NCBI GenBank assembly: GCA_017303555.1 | Contig: JAFLCN010000016.1 | Coordinates: 31,396 to 95,395 of the forward strand | DNA length: 64,000 nucleotides | Direction of reading: 5' to 3' | Origin: Planctomycetota bacterium | Lineage (GTDB): Bacteria; Planctomycetota; Phycisphaerae; Phycisphaerales; UBA1924 | Part shown: positions 18,879 to 29,041 of the stretch, one piece after another | Numbering within the stretch: position 1 is the first letter of the stretch | How the letters are laid out: each line of letters starts with the position of its first letter | The notes under the pieces: model-generated | What the model saw: the letters and a program-made list of their open reading frames with translations, nothing else | What the model was told of the DNA's origin: nothing | Databases searched by the model: none | Translations under genes and position numbers: made by a program

Positions 18879-19334
18879 TCACTCGATCGGTGCCAGCCCC
18901 TGCAGCGCCCGCAGGAAATTGACCTGCCCGAAGTGATAGCAGTCGTGGGGGAGAAAGTGGGCAATGGCCTCGAAGTGCTCGTCCGAGACCGAGCCATCCG
19001 CCAGAGCCGCGCCGAGTCGCTTCTGTGAATCGATAAAGCGGGCGCGTGCCGCGGCCCACGCCCCTTCCGATGTATCCGAGATCACCGGGAAGTTCTCGGC
19101 TTCCAGCACTTCCTTCGGCGTGGTCTGACCCTTGAGCTTGCGGAGCCAGTGCTCGCGCCAAAGACACATGTGCAGCACGTTCTGCCAGATCGAGTGGCGC
19201 TTGCCGACTCCATCGGGTTGCCAAGCCGCCTGTGCGGCCGTCAGGCCTTCAATGGACCTAGACCACGAAGCCGCCCAGAGCCCCTGCGTAAAGGCTTCGT
19301 TCCAGAACTTTGTCACGAGCTCGCGAGAAGTCAT
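18879..19334 (-). CDS. DinB-like protein
   Basis: 151 residues in a four-helix arrangement typical of the DinB/YfiT superfamily. Possible metal ligands are His residues in SIWQNVLHMCLWREHWL and in the C-terminal HFLPHDCYHFGQV. The start is set at ATG 19334 because GGAG lies nine bases upstream; ATG 19370 overlaps the stop of the preceding gene (TGATG) and is an alternative that would imply translational coupling. DinB-fold proteins include thiol transferases and hydrolases, so no reaction is assigned. Confidence 0.8.
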   Translation of the reverse strand: MTSRELVTKFWNEAFTQGLWAASWSRSIEGLTAAQAAWQPDGVGKRHSIWQNVLHMCLWREHWLRKLKGQTTPKEVLEAENFPVISDTSEGAWAAARARFIDSQKRLGAALADGSVSDEHFEAIAHFLPHDCYHFGQVNFLRALQGLAPIE

Positions 19335-19369
19335 CGTTGAGCGCTCCAAAGAGAGGTTTCCGGCATTCA

Positions 19370-20038
19370 TCAACGCATCGACTCGGGAGTCTGCCATACC
19401 CGGATCGACTCGATCGGTTGCACCAGCATGATCACGTTCAGCGTCAGATTGTCGCGTATCCAGATCAGCGTCAGAACTTCAAAAATCAGGAACAATGCCA
19501 GCGCCCGCCAGACGCCGAACTTCCACGCGAACCAGAAACCCGCGGCACACGACGCGATATCCGCCAGTGAATTCAACACGCTGTCGCCGTTGTACGAGAG
19601 CGAAACGGTCACCGACCGGTACCGCTCGATCACCATCGGCGTGTTCTCCAGCACCTCCCAGCCCGCTTCCAGCAGGATCGCGCCGAAGAACCACCAGCGA
19701 GCCGTGAAGCGGCTTCGCGCACCCGGCGGCAGCCATCGCGAAACAAACCGGAAGGCGACAAAGAAGAGCAGCCCGTGCGAGATGTGCGAGAACGTGTACG
19801 GATCGAACAGGTGCTGCGAGCAGTGGCTCGACCAGATATCCGAAATCCACGGATTCCAGCGCCCGCACGCGCACCACCAAACCCGACCCATCGCACGCAG
19901 CGTCACAACGGCACCAATCACCACGCCGGCCGCGAGCATGAACGGCATCATGCCGGGGCCTTTCGAGGGCGCGTGCTGCGTCGTCTCAGGCACCATCACC
20001 AACAATATCACGGGCGGGAGGTGAATCCGTGCCGGCAT
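19370..20038 (-). CDS. DUF2585 family membrane protein
   Basis: 222 residues, ATG 20038 with TAGGA and AGGGA upstream. It carries the DUF2585 hallmarks: a first membrane helix (MLAAGVVIGAVVTLRAMG), the segment SQHLFDPYTFSHISHGLLFF, the acidic helix ARWWFFGAILLEAGWEVLEN, and YNGDSVLNSLADIASCAAGF. Function is unknown; the conserved polar residues inside helices suggest a membrane enzyme. Its stop abuts or overlaps the DinB-like gene, so the two are probably co-transcribed. Confidence 0.85.
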   Translation of the reverse strand: MPARIHLPPVILLVMVPETTQHAPSKGPGMMPFMLAAGVVIGAVVTLRAMGRVWWCACGRWNPWISDIWSSHCSQHLFDPYTFSHISHGLLFFVAFRFVSRWLPPGARSRFTARWWFFGAILLEAGWEVLENTPMVIERYRSVTVSLSYNGDSVLNSLADIASCAAGFWFAWKFGVWRALALFLIFEVLTLIWIRDNLTLNVIMLVQPIESIRVWQTPESMR

Positions 20039-20084
20039 TCCCTGCGATTCCTACCCGACGCGCCCGTCTCAATTGGAGAACTTC

Positions 20085-20657
20085 ATGTCCACACGCTCGA
20101 TTCGCGCCGCAAATGCCGCTCTCATGTTCCTGATCGCCCTGATCCACGCCACGCTCATCGGCTGCGCCTCCGGCCCGGCGGTCACCGCGCGCGACCTCGA
20201 CCGGCTGACAGGGCCCGCATGGAAGGGCACGCTGACGTACCGCGATTACACCACAGGCAAGCCGACCGCCATCGAATCCACGCTCAGTGTCGTGAAGCGG
20301 CCGGGACTCGCACAAGTCGGAAGCGATTTCGCCGACGCCGGAGTTGCACCGGCGTGGGAGTTCCGGGTCGGCTACCCGCGCGAACCGGACCACGATTCAA
20401 CCCGGCTCGTTCGGATCTCGCCCTCCGGCGATGTTCTTGACGGCGAACGCGTCACGCGTCGGGTTGATCTGCCGGCCGATGTGGTCGAGATCACGACCGA
20501 GAAGGACGGCACGGACAACGACGCCGCAGCGCGTTTCCGATTCGTCTACGTCATCGCGCCGACCCGGTTTTCGATCGTCAAGCTCGTGCGGCCGGCCGAG
20601 CAAGCCGAGTTCTTTGAGCGGAACCGGTACGAATGGTCGCGTCCGCCTCATCCGTAG
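20085..20657 (+). CDS. Hypothetical lipoprotein
   Basis: 190 residues, ATG 20085 with TTGGAGAA upstream; a TTG four codons earlier is disfavoured because it lies inside the ribosome binding site. A signal sequence ends with LIGCAS, giving a lipid anchor. The mature part is predicted beta-rich with GTLTYRDYTTGKPTAIEST and RFVYVIAPTRFSIVKLVRP. The family was not recognised. It is divergent from the DUF2585 gene, 46 bases apart. Confidence 0.7.
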   Translation: MSTRSIRAANAALMFLIALIHATLIGCASGPAVTARDLDRLTGPAWKGTLTYRDYTTGKPTAIESTLSVVKRPGLAQVGSDFADAGVAPAWEFRVGYPREPDHDSTRLVRISPSGDVLDGERVTRRVDLPADVVEITTEKDGTDNDAAARFRFVYVIAPTRFSIVKLVRPAEQAEFFERNRYEWSRPPHP

Positions 20658-20843
20658 TTGGGGCCCGCATCCGGATCGCTTGCTTCCGTGTCTTCTCGCG
20701 TCTCAGGCCCGGGCCGCTTGCAGGAGCGATCCGAACCCGGCCGCACGAAGCCGAGCGGCGCGAATGAGAAGACCGCGGCGAGGTCGGCGCCATCAGATCT
20801 TCGCGCAGCGCCGCCTGTCGCCCGCCGGTGTACGCTCGCCCCG

Positions 20844-21254
20844 ATGCACCTCGCGCAATTTGCCCTCACCGTCCGTGACTACGACGCGGCCATCACGTTC
20901 TTCTGCTCCAAGCTCGGGTTCACGCTTCTCGAAGACACCGACATGGGCGCGGGCAAGCGCTGGGTCCGCATCCAGCCACCCAACCCGCCCTCGGCCACTT
21001 CGCCCGCGATCCTTCTCGCGCGTGCCGCCACGCCCGAACAGGTCGAATCGGTGGGAAACCAGACCGGCGGACGAGTCTTCATCTTCCTGCACACCGACAA
21101 CATCGCACGCGACTTCGACTTGTTCACGTCCCGGGGTGTGACGTTCGTAGCGCAGCCCCGCCAGGAGCCCTACGGCAAGGTCGCGGTCTTCCTCGACCTG
21201 TACGGCAACAAGTGGGATCTGATCGAGCCCGCGCGAGGCTCGACTTCCAAATGA
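20844..21254 (+). CDS. VOC superfamily (glyoxalase/bleomycin resistance-like) protein
   Basis: 136 residues. It has the paired beta-alpha-beta-beta-beta modules of the vicinal oxygen chelate fold: FALTVRDYDAAITFFCSKLG at the start and FIFLHTDNIARDFDLFTSRG in the second half, ending in FLDLYGNKWDLIEPA. The metal-ligand positions seem to include the final Glu. It could be a dioxygenase, lyase or binding protein; sequence alone does not say. The start at ATG 20844 gives a standard-length domain, whereas the open frame extends upstream without family similarity. A terminator overlaps the stop region. Confidence 0.82.
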   Translation: MHLAQFALTVRDYDAAITFFCSKLGFTLLEDTDMGAGKRWVRIQPPNPPSATSPAILLARAATPEQVESVGNQTGGRVFIFLHTDNIARDFDLFTSRGVTFVAQPRQEPYGKVAVFLDLYGNKWDLIEPARGSTSK

Positions 21255-21255
21255 A

Positions 21256-21278
21256 AAAGCCCCGCAGCGCGGGGCTTT
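21256..21278. terminator. Bidirectional terminator
   Basis: A perfect stem AAAGCCCCGC/GCGGGGCTTT between the convergent VOC gene and the small secreted-protein gene, with A-rich and T-rich flanks on both strands. Confidence 0.88.
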
Positions 21279-21299
21279 CCAATTCACTGTGCAGTCGGC

Positions 21300-21545
21300 T
21301 TACCGCGCCGAGGCGATCGTCGCCTTCATCACCGAGGGAACGCTCTGCGCCAGCATCGTCGATCGGGCCGCCGGCTGCGACAGGGCCGCGATCGCCGGGG
21401 CTTCCGCGCGGTTCGAGCGGAACGAGCCCCTCAGGTCGTGCGCCGAAAGCGACAACGCCCCGGCGTACGCACCGATGCACACCACCACGCTCGCGACGCC
21501 CTTTGTCACACGACCCCTGTTCACGTTCTTCACCTGTTCCACCAT
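21300..21545 (-). CDS. Small secreted protein, hypothetical
   Basis: 81 residues from ATG 21545, which follows a good ribosome binding site (GAGGGG, nine bases upstream). Residues 13-31 are hydrophobic with a small-residue end (VASVVVCIGAYAGALSLSA), consistent with a signal peptide. The remaining 50 residues are Ala/Ser-rich with predicted helices. No family recognised. It ends against a bidirectional terminator, which supports a real transcript. Confidence 0.6.
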   Translation of the reverse strand: MVEQVKNVNRGRVTKGVASVVVCIGAYAGALSLSAHDLRGSFRSNRAEAPAIAALSQPAARSTMLAQSVPSVMKATIASAR

Positions 21546-22361
21546 TGGTGCACCCCTCAAAAAACACGACCCGCGGCGGAGCGCACACATCAGCCACCTC
21601 AAACATGCCCGCTGTTTCCCGGCGTGCCAGAAAACCATCGGTGAAATTGCCGTCTTTGCGCGTCGGTAGGGCCACCTTCAAGGATTCGGCAAAAAGGGTC
21701 AGATTATCGGGCCTGACGCCTGTCGCCGGTGCTCACCAGGACCCAGGCGGGGCGAGGGAGCGATTCCGAGTGCATGCTGCGGCGTCGATGGGCGCGGGTT
21801 CAGATCGGCCGGCAGGCGAGCGGGCTGGCAACGCCGAGATCCCGCGAGCCAAGACGCGGCCGGTGCGCGAAGCCCGCATCGCCTGTGGGCCCCGCACGCG
21901 GGAACTGCCCGTCGATGCCGGCACGATCCGGGTTTGTGGTGCGCCGCTTCGCTATGGCGGAAGCAGACAGATCGCCGCGCGCCGCATCATCTGCCGCGAA
22001 GGCGAAAACGTGCTCGGTGCGTGCGTGATGCGGGGGCAACGGGTGCGCGCTGCGCAGCGAGTTGTTGAGCGCGCAAGCGGCGCAATGTCCCGCTTCCGAT
22101 GCTGCGCTGCGTTTTCATCTGCGCGTGCATCAGCGCGCAGTTCGAATCAGTAGAAATCAGCACGCTGTCAAAGTGGCACGGAAAAAACGCTGCAAAACAA
22201 GGCGTTTGGTGATCTCGTCGCGTTTTTGCGCCTCGTGGCGAAACGCGAGTGCACCGCTCGCGGCGGGCGTGCGAACGAACAGCACAACGCGACCCGGTGT
22301 AACACGGGGGACCTTCAACGCGAGGGTCAAACAACTCAACGTCTTGTGGAAGGAAGCACAC
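21546..22361. other. Long intergenic region upstream of the HtrA-type protease gene
   Basis: 816 bases without a convincing gene. Several open frames cross it, but none has a ribosome binding site or family-like protein sequence. The last 200 bases are less GC-rich and probably hold the promoter of the protease gene; specific boxes could not be placed. Confidence 0.45.
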
Positions 22362-23963
22362 ATGAACACGAATCTGAACAACGCACGCAACACCTGGACT
22401 CGCCGCGCCGGCTTCAGCGCACTCGCGCTGTTCGCCGCGGCAGGGATGGCGCTCGCCGCTCGCCCCGCGGCAAGCGCTGCGGACGCGAAGCCCGCATCGC
22501 CTGAAGCCAAGCAAGCAACCTCTCTCGCGAAAAGTCTGTCCGCGGCCTTCCGCGGCGCCGCGAGCACCATCGGTCAGTCGGTCGTCAGCATCCGCATCGA
22601 GAAGAAGAGCACAACTCCCGCTTCCTATCAGGGCGGGAATGAAGGGGGGAATGAAAATGGTCAGGAATCGCCGTCGTTACCGCCGGGCGCTGAGAAGTTC
22701 TTTGAAAAGTTCTTTGGCGATCAGGGACCCGGAAACCAGAATCCATCCGCCCGCCCGCAGATGCCTCGGAAGGCTCCCGGGCAGGGTGGTGCGCGGCGTG
22801 CGCCGATGATGATGGGCCAGGGGTCGGGCGTCATCGCCACAGAGGACGGCAACATCGTGACCAACTCGCACGTGATCGACGGCGCGGATCGAATCGTCGT
22901 GATCATGTCCGATGGAACGGAACACGAAGCCAAACTCCTTGGTGCCGATAAGGATGCCGACCTGGCCGTCATCAAGATTGATGCGACGGGTCTCTACGCC
23001 GCGAAGTTTGCCGAGAGCGAAGAAGTTCAGCCCGGCGACTGGTGCGTGGCCGTGGGAAATCCGTTCGGCCTCGATCACACCGTGACCGCGGGAATCGTGA
23101 GCGCCAAGGGGCGCAGCGGCGTGGGCACGGCAGCGTTCGAGGATTACATCCAGACCGATACGCCCATCAACCCGGGTAACTCCGGCGGGCCGCTCGTCAA
23201 CCTCGACGGCGAAGTGATCGGCATCAACACCGCCATCCGCTCGAACTCCGGAGGCAACGAGGGCATCGGCTTCGCCATTCCCGCCGCCACCGTGCAGACC
23301 GTGATGCACGATCTGATGACCAAGGGCTTTGTGGAACGCGGCTATCTCGGAGTGTCGATCCAGCCCCTCACGCCCGACATCGCGGCGAACCTGGGCACCA
23401 AGCCCAAGAGCGGCGTGCTGATCGGTGACGTTGTCCCCGGCGGCCCCGGCGCGACCGGCGGTCTCCTGGCCGGCGACATCGTGACCACCGTGAACGGCAT
23501 GGCCGTGAAAGATCCGGGACAGTTGATGAGCCGCGTGGCTCGCCTCAGCCCCGGCGCCAACGCCGATCTGAACGTGCTCCGCGATGGCAGCGAAACTCAG
23601 ATCTCCGTCAAGCTCGGCAAGCGTCCGGGCGGCGGAAGCGCTCCGGCCGAAACCAAGGCCGCCGAACCGGAAAGCAACAGGCTTGGGCTGTCGGTGCAGT
23701 CGCTCGACAAGGCACTGCGCGAGCAGTTCAAGATGGGCGAGGGCGAAACCGGTCTTGCGATCACGGATGTTGCTGCGGGTTCTGCCGCGGAACTGGCCGG
23801 GTTGCAGGCGGGCGACGTGATCCTCGCGGCCGGCGGTAAGCCCGCGAGCGATGCGGAAGCGTTCGGCGAACTCGCCAAGTCCACGAGCGCGGAAAAGGGC
23901 CTGCTGCTCCGCATCAAGCGGGGCGAGAGCACCCGGTTCTTCGTGGTCAAGCCTGAGAAGTAG
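22362..23963 (+). CDS. HtrA/DegP-type periplasmic serine protease
   Basis: 533 residues, ATG 22362 behind GGAAGGAAG. A signal peptide (about 1-40) and a Gly/Asn/Pro-rich linker (about 85-145) precede the trypsin-like domain with His in VTNSHVIDGA, Asp in DADLAVIKI and Ser in NPGNSGGPLVNL. Two PDZ domains follow: about 330-425 (GYLGVSIQPL... GDIVTTVNGMAV) and about 445-530 (LGLSVQSL... AGDVILAAGG). This is the standard protease-PDZ-PDZ order of envelope quality-control proteases that degrade or hold misfolded proteins. It appears to be monocistronic. Confidence 0.95.
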   Translation: MNTNLNNARNTWTRRAGFSALALFAAAGMALAARPAASAADAKPASPEAKQATSLAKSLSAAFRGAASTIGQSVVSIRIEKKSTTPASYQGGNEGGNENGQESPSLPPGAEKFFEKFFGDQGPGNQNPSARPQMPRKAPGQGGARRAPMMMGQGSGVIATEDGNIVTNSHVIDGADRIVVIMSDGTEHEAKLLGADKDADLAVIKIDATGLYAAKFAESEEVQPGDWCVAVGNPFGLDHTVTAGIVSAKGRSGVGTAAFEDYIQTDTPINPGNSGGPLVNLDGEVIGINTAIRSNSGGNEGIGFAIPAATVQTVMHDLMTKGFVERGYLGVSIQPLTPDIAANLGTKPKSGVLIGDVVPGGPGATGGLLAGDIVTTVNGMAVKDPGQLMSRVARLSPGANADLNVLRDGSETQISVKLGKRPGGGSAPAETKAAEPESNRLGLSVQSLDKALREQFKMGEGETGLAITDVAAGSAAELAGLQAGDVILAAGGKPASDAEAFGELAKSTSAEKGLLLRIKRGESTRFFVVKPEK

Positions 23964-24094
23964 ACAACTCTCGCCCGCCCGATTTCGGGTGGCGCGAAAG
24001 CGGATTTGGGGATTCGTTTGTGGGTGTGTGAAGTGAAGAGCGTGGGGTTCGGCCGGGGTGTTTGGCCGCAATTCGTTCCCGCGTTCTCGAAACG

Positions 24095-24177
24095 GGTGTC
24101 CGGCGTGTAAGAGCGACGGACACCTTTGAGAAGAAAGCTCCTTCCCTCCGCGGCCCCGGGTGTGTGTATCCCCGGGG
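24095..24177 (+). terminator. Two hairpins downstream of the HtrA-type protease gene
   Basis: The stem GGTGTCCG/CGGACACC (24095-24124) is followed by TTT, and a second stem CCCCGGG/CCCGGGG (24154-24177) is followed shortly by TCTTTTT. Both lie between the protease gene and the AmpG-like gene. They are candidate terminators; the second could equally belong to the leader of the transporter gene. Confidence 0.45.
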
Positions 24178-24212
24178 TTGCGGTCTTTTTGATACGCTCA
24201 GGCCGCGTGACA

Positions 24213-25481
24213 ATGGCAACGACCGCGTCCGGCCGCTCCCCACACCCGATTGCGTTCGCGATTCTGATCATTCCGTTCGGCGCCATGAGCGGGTATGTGA
24301 CGGTGGCGATGGCGTTTTTGTGTACGCGGTTCCAGTTGACGGTGCAGGACGGAGCGGTGCTGATTGCGTCGGGGATCTTCCCGCACGTGTGGAAGTTCTT
24401 GTGGGCACCAATCGCCGATACGACGCTGACCCGCAAGAAGTGGTACTTGCTTTCGGTGGTGGGCTGCGCGGTAGGGATCGCGGCGATGAGCGCCGTACCC
24501 ATGAGCAGAGCGAACCTTCACTTGTTGCAGGTGGTGATCTTCACGGCCAACCTGGCGTCGACTTTTCTGGGCATGGCGGTCGAAGGGCTGATGGCGCACT
24601 CGACTCCGCCCGAGCGCCGCGGGCGTGTGGGGGGCTGGTTTCAGGCGGGCAATCTGGGAGGGAACGGACTGGGGGGCGGCGCGGGATTGTGGATGGCGAC
24701 CAATCTGCCCAGTCACGAATCGCCGGCTCCGTGGATGGCGGGCGCGATTCTGGGGGGGTGCTTCTTGCTTGGGGCGACGGCGCTTCGCATGGTGCCCGAT
24801 GCGAAGGCGGATCGGCGCGACTCCGGTCTGGTGCGGGCCATTGCCGGCGTCGCGGGCGACATGTGGACGATGGTGAAGTCGAAGGCGGGGATGCTGTGCG
24901 CGGCGCTCTGCCTCCTCCCGATGAACAGCGGGACGGCGACGAATATTCTGGGCCAGGCAGAGGTCGCGGCAAAGTGGGGCGCGAACGAAGACACGGTCGC
25001 GCTCGTCAACGGCGTTTTGAACGGCGTGATTTCGGCTGCAGGGTGTCTGGTGGCGGGCGAACTGTGCGCGAGATTGGGTTCGAAACGCGTCTACGCGGCG
25101 ACGGCGGTTCTGCTCGCGTGCGTGTCGGTGGGAATGGCCTTTGCACCTTTCACCCGGCAGAACTTTGTCATTTTCACGTTGCTCTACGTCTTTGTGGTCG
25201 GGCTTTCTTATACGGCGTTTACCGGCTTTGTGCTGGACGCAATCGGCAAGAGTGCCGCGGCGACCAAGTACAACGCCTTCGCCAGTCTGTCGAATGCTCC
25301 GATCTCATACATGGGGCTGATACTCGCGTGGGCGCAGACGCGTTTCGGGGAGAGGGGCATGCTCTTGACCGATGCCGGATCGAATATCGCGGGGTTGGTC
25401 GTGCTGGGGATGATCGCGCTGGCGATCGGGCGGTTTGTCCGCGAAAACCCGCGGGAATTGGCAGACGCAGCGCCGGTTTGA
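24213..25481 (+). CDS. AmpG-like MFS transporter
   Basis: 422 residues with about twelve membrane helices. The first helix contains FAILIIPFGAMSGYVTVAMA, and the loop after helix 2 reads WAPIADTTLTRKKW, a variant of the MFS loop common in the AmpG/PAT branch. ERRGRVGGWFQAGNLGGNG and YTAFTGFVLDAIG are further helix segments. AmpG imports muropeptides in enterobacteria, so peptidoglycan-fragment uptake is possible, but the solute is inferred only from branch similarity. The start is set at ATG 24213, just before the first helix; an upstream in-frame extension is possible. It converges on the kinase gene with 15 bases between stops. Confidence 0.82.
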   Translation: MATTASGRSPHPIAFAILIIPFGAMSGYVTVAMAFLCTRFQLTVQDGAVLIASGIFPHVWKFLWAPIADTTLTRKKWYLLSVVGCAVGIAAMSAVPMSRANLHLLQVVIFTANLASTFLGMAVEGLMAHSTPPERRGRVGGWFQAGNLGGNGLGGGAGLWMATNLPSHESPAPWMAGAILGGCFLLGATALRMVPDAKADRRDSGLVRAIAGVAGDMWTMVKSKAGMLCAALCLLPMNSGTATNILGQAEVAAKWGANEDTVALVNGVLNGVISAAGCLVAGELCARLGSKRVYAATAVLLACVSVGMAFAPFTRQNFVIFTLLYVFVVGLSYTAFTGFVLDAIGKSAAATKYNAFASLSNAPISYMGLILAWAQTRFGERGMLLTDAGSNIAGLVVLGMIALAIGRFVRENPRELADAAPV

Positions 25482-25496
25482 GCGCCGTGCGATCGG

Positions 25497-28223
25497 TCAC
25501 TTTGTGGCCGGCATGGCCCAGTACCGAAGCGCCCGCAAGTCGGGTGTGCCGGGCCTCGTGAGTTGCAGCAACAGCCGCTTGCCGTCGGGATGGACTGCGT
25601 AGCCGCTGATCGATTCGGTGGTTTCGAGAATTACGGTTGGCGCGGGCGGCAGCTTGAAGTGGTCCGGTTTTGTGAGGTCGACCGCCATGATGCGTTCGGG
25701 CGTGGTGCCCGAACTCGCGACGGCGCGGCCCGCGCCGAAATACAAGCGATCGCCCGCGGGCGACCAGAGCGGGTCGAAGCCGCGCTCATTGGAAACCTGG
25801 ATCTTCTGTCCGCTGCCATCCGCCGGCGCGATAAAGACGTGCGAGACGCCCGCTTCATCCGAACAGAACGCAATCCACTTTCCATCCGGCGAGTATCTGC
25901 CTGTGAATTCCTGCGCCGGGGTCGAGCGGAAAGGCTTTGCCTTTTTGGAGCCGTCGAGCGGAAGCAGAAGCACATCGGAGGGGAGCAGTCCCGGCGGGCT
26001 GCCGGAGATGACAAGGGATTTGCCATCGCGTGACGCGTCGGTTGCGGTGTAGAGGCCGCCTTCGCTCGGTACGTAGACCTCCTCGGCCGGCGCCGAACCA
26101 TCGGACTTGATCGAGTAAATCCCCGGATAGCCCTTCTTGTCGGATGAGAAGTAGACAACCGATGCGTCGCTGCTCCAGACCGGAGTGCTCTCCCAGCCGG
26201 GGTTGGATGTGAGTCGCATGCGGGTGTTGCGATCGACGCCGAAGATCCAGATGTCCGCAAGGTTGCTGCGCGGGTCGCGCACGGCGGTCACGAGCCGGGA
26301 GCCATCCGGCGAGAAGTAGAACGAATCAATGATGTTGGTGTTCTGCGCGAAGAGCCCGGTCCGCTTCCCGGTCGTATCAAACCAGACAAGCTGATCGCCG
26401 GTCGCCGGGGGATTGAAGATGATGGTCCCGTCATTGGCAACCGACATCGAGGCGAACGAAAAAGCCGAGAAAGTGAAGACACCGTCGGCGAGGGTTGTCG
26501 GTTCGCCGAGCGGCTTGAGAGATGCGGGATCGATCTGCCGCGCTTTGATGGTGCCGTTTTCGGAATAGACGAGCGTGTTCGGGGCGACCAGCCATGCCGC
26601 GGCGTTCAGGGGCATGACGGGGTTGATGCCCGGGGAGTCGAGGCTGCCGACGTAGAGGTTTCGGACCTGAACCTCTTCGTTCGGGTTGAAGGTGCAGGCG
26701 ATGAAGAAAAAGCGGCGGCCGTCGGGCAGCATGGTGGGCCAGAGATGGCCCTTCTCGAACTGATCGGGCTTGGAGGTTGTGAGCGGCTCGGACTTGCCCC
26801 CGGTGGATGCAACCTTGCGAAGCCCGCCTTCAGCGGGTGAGAAGATGATGGTGCCGTCCGGCGCCCAGCACGCCCCGGCCACGGTGGGTACGGCGGTAAT
26901 GAGCCGGCGCGAACCGGTGCCTCCGGCCTCGGTGACCCAGATCTTTCCGTCCTGGAAGAAGCCGATGAACTTGGAGTCGGGTGACCAGAACGCGGACGAG
27001 GCGTTGACCGTCTCGGGGATCTCGACCGCATCGAACGAATCGAGCGAGCGGAGAAACAGCCGCCGCTCGGCACCGTCGCTGGGCATGGCGGGCAGGACGA
27101 TGCGCCGGCCATCGGGCGAAATCGTGCCGTCGCTGGCGGAGCGGTAGGTGGCGGTGGCCGAGGGGATCGAGAACGCGAGCGGCCGCTGCGCGGGAGCTGC
27201 GGGAGCGTGCAACAAACGCGTCGCGGCGAACCAGCCCCCGGCACCGGCGAGCGCGACCAGTGCCGCGATGGCAAGAGGAGGTAGCCCGGTTCGTTTTTGC
27301 GGCGTGGCAAGCGCGATCGTTGTTCCGTGCGGATCGTTCGCGACCAGATCCAGTTCGATTCGTGCATCGCCGATGTCATGCAGGCGGTTGTGCTTGTCCT
27401 TGGCCAGGCAGCGGCGCAAGAGCAGCAGCAAGTTCGGAGGTGTATTCGGAGGCAGCAGCGCCCACGGCGGCTCGCCGTGCAGGATCGCGCCCATCGAATC
27501 CGTCGCGTTCTCGCCCGGAAACGGCCCGGCGCCCGAGAGCATCTCGAACAGCACGCAGCCGAAAGAGAAAATGTCGGAGCGCTTATCGACGGGCTTGCCC
27601 CGCGCCTGCTCGGGCGACATGTATCCGGCGGTGCCAAGCACGACACCCGCGATGGTCGGGCTGTGCGCCGGCTTGGGCGTGACGACGGTGGGCGAATCTC
27701 CCTTGATGGAAGCGAAACCCGAAGTGGACGGGTTGCCGTCGGCGGTGCGTGCAAGGCCGAAGTCGAGCACCTTGATCTTGCCCTCGGGCGTGACCATCAC
27801 GTTGCCGGGCTTGAGATCGCGGTGGATGACTCCCTTTTCGTGCGCGGCTTCGAGCGCCTCCGCGATCTGCTTTGCGAGCGGGATCACGTCGTCGATGGCG
27901 ATCGGGCCGCGCTTCAGCCGGTCGGCCAGCGTCTCGCCCTCGATGAACTCGAGCACCAGAAAGCGGTGCGACTCCGCCTCTTCGAGCCCGTAGATCGCGC
28001 CGATGTTGGAGTGATTGAGCGAGGCGAGGAGCTTGGCCTCACGCTGGAAGCGGGCGAGGCGATCGGGATCGGACGAAAGGTGCTCGGGCAGGGATTTGAT
28101 GGCGACGGCGCGATCCAGTCGTGTGTCGCGGGCGAGGAAAACCACGCCCATGCCGCCGCGGCCGAGTTCGCGTTCGATGGTGTATTGCCCGATCTGGCTG
28201 CCCGGTTTCAGCAAGGGTTCCAC
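25497..28223 (-). CDS. Ser/Thr protein kinase with C-terminal beta-propeller
   Basis: 908 residues starting with GTG 28223. A Hanks-type kinase domain occupies about residues 12-280: glycine loop [12 protein letters not shown], lysine in VAIKSL, catalytic loop [14 protein letters not shown] in LDFGLA and an APE-equivalent [11 protein letters not shown]. One membrane helix follows at about 313-333 ([19 protein letters not shown]). The external part (about 350-905) is a repeated WD40/TolB-like propeller with recurring SPDG phrases such as [13 protein letters not shown] and [13 protein letters not shown]. The propeller may sense or bind an envelope ligand and signal to the cytoplasmic kinase. 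The architecture is known in planctomycetes and acidobacteria. Confidence 0.93.
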   Translation of the reverse strand: MEPLLKPGSQIGQYTIERELGRGGMGVVFLARDTRLDRAVAIKSLPEHLSSDPDRLARFQREAKLLASLNHSNIGAIYGLEEAESHRFLVLEFIEGETLADRLKRGPIAIDDVIPLAKQIAEALEAAHEKGVIHRDLKPGNVMVTPEGKIKVLDFGLARTADGNPSTSGFASIKGDSPTVVTPKPAHSPTIAGVVLGTAGYMSPEQARGKPVDKRSDIFSFGCVLFEMLSGAGPFPGENATDSMGAILHGEPPWALLPPNTPPNLLLLLRRCLAKDKHNRLHDIGDARIELDLVANDPHGTTIALATPQKRTGLPPLAIAALVALAGAGGWFAATRLLHAPAAPAQRPLAFSIPSATATYRSASDGTISPDGRRIVLPAMPSDGAERRLFLRSLDSFDAVEIPETVNASSAFWSPDSKFIGFFQDGKIWVTEAGGTGSRRLITAVPTVAGACWAPDGTIIFSPAEGGLRKVASTGGKSEPLTTSKPDQFEKGHLWPTMLPDGRRFFFIACTFNPNEEVQVRNLYVGSLDSPGINPVMPLNAAAWLVAPNTLVYSENGTIKARQIDPASLKPLGEPTTLADGVFTFSAFSFASMSVANDGTIIFNPPATGDQLVWFDTTGKRTGLFAQNTNIIDSFYFSPDGSRLVTAVRDPRSNLADIWIFGVDRNTRMRLTSNPGWESTPVWSSDASVVYFSSDKKGYPGIYSIKSDGSAPAEEVYVPSEGGLYTATDASRDGKSLVISGSPPGLLPSDVLLLPLDGSKKAKPFRSTPAQEFTGRYSPDGKWIAFCSDEAGVSHVFIAPADGSGQKIQVSNERGFDPLWSPAGDRLYFGAGRAVASSGTTPERIMAVDLTKPDHFKLPPAPTVILETTESISGYAVHPDGKRLLLQLTRPGTPDLRALRYWAMPATK

Positions 28224-28313
28224 GATAGCGGAAAAGCAGGCTTCATGCAGCGGACGCTTGAGAATGCGATGGGAGTAACGGAATCTGGTCGCGAGACTCG
28301 GGAGCGAAGCGTT

Positions 28314-29003
28314 TCAATGCGCCGGCTCAATCCGCACAGTACGGACAACAACGAGTTCGAGCGGCACATCCTTCATCATCTCGCCCTCGGTCAGGGCGCC
28401 GCCCTTGCGAATCCACTCGGGGCGAGAGGAGGTCGCACCCGTGCGGATGATCTCGACAGTCTCCCAGCCATCGACCACCCGCCCGAAGACGGCATAGCCC
28501 GCGTTGCCGCTCACCTCCCGGGCGGTATCAAGCTTGGGATTGTCGGCGACATTGATGTAGAACTCGCGCGTGCCGGAATCGGGGTCGGTGTCGCGTCCGA
28601 GCCCGATCGTTCCCTTGGTGTTCTTGAGGCCGTTCTGCCATTCGTTCTTGATGGGCGTGTCGAGGCCGAGCGGAGCGCCGGGCGCGCGTGCCGCGGCATC
28701 CGATGCCGGAAGATTCACCAATTCAGGTGTGTGCGAGCCGCCCTGGATAACAAAGTTCGGGATAACGCGCTGAAAAACCGTGTTGTCGTAGTGGCCCGCT
28801 TGGGCGTGACGGACGAAGTTGCCGACGCTGAGCGGGGCGCGGACCGGATCGAGCTCGAGCGTGATATCGCCCTTGTTGGTTGACAGAAGCACGGTAACGG
28901 GCTTGGTCATGTCTATGGACGTAGCGGGTGGGTTCGCCGGCTGATCTTTCGCGCAGGCCGCGAGCACGGTGAGCGAACTGATCGCGATGATTCGGGTGAT
29001 CAT
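28314..29003 (-). CDS. Cyclophilin-type peptidyl-prolyl isomerase lipoprotein
   Basis: 229 residues, ATG 29003. The signal sequence ends with LAACAK, so it should be lipid-anchored in the envelope. The cyclophilin domain (about residues 35-225) shows the family core NFVRHAQAGHYDNTVFQRVI, then FVIQGG, with REFYINVADNPKLD and YAVFGRVVDGWETVE. It would speed cis-trans isomerisation of prolyl bonds during folding of exported proteins. It precedes the kinase gene on the same strand but is separated by 90 bases, so a separate promoter is possible. Confidence 0.93.
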   Translation of the reverse strand: MITRIIAISSLTVLAACAKDQPANPPATSIDMTKPVTVLLSTNKGDITLELDPVRAPLSVGNFVRHAQAGHYDNTVFQRVIPNFVIQGGSHTPELVNLPASDAAARAPGAPLGLDTPIKNEWQNGLKNTKGTIGLGRDTDPDSGTREFYINVADNPKLDTAREVSGNAGYAVFGRVVDGWETVEIIRTGATSSRPEWIRKGGALTEGEMMKDVPLELVVVRTVRIEPAH

Positions 29004-29041
29004 GGGCGCAGCATACAACGGTGCGGAGCTGCACAGCCCGC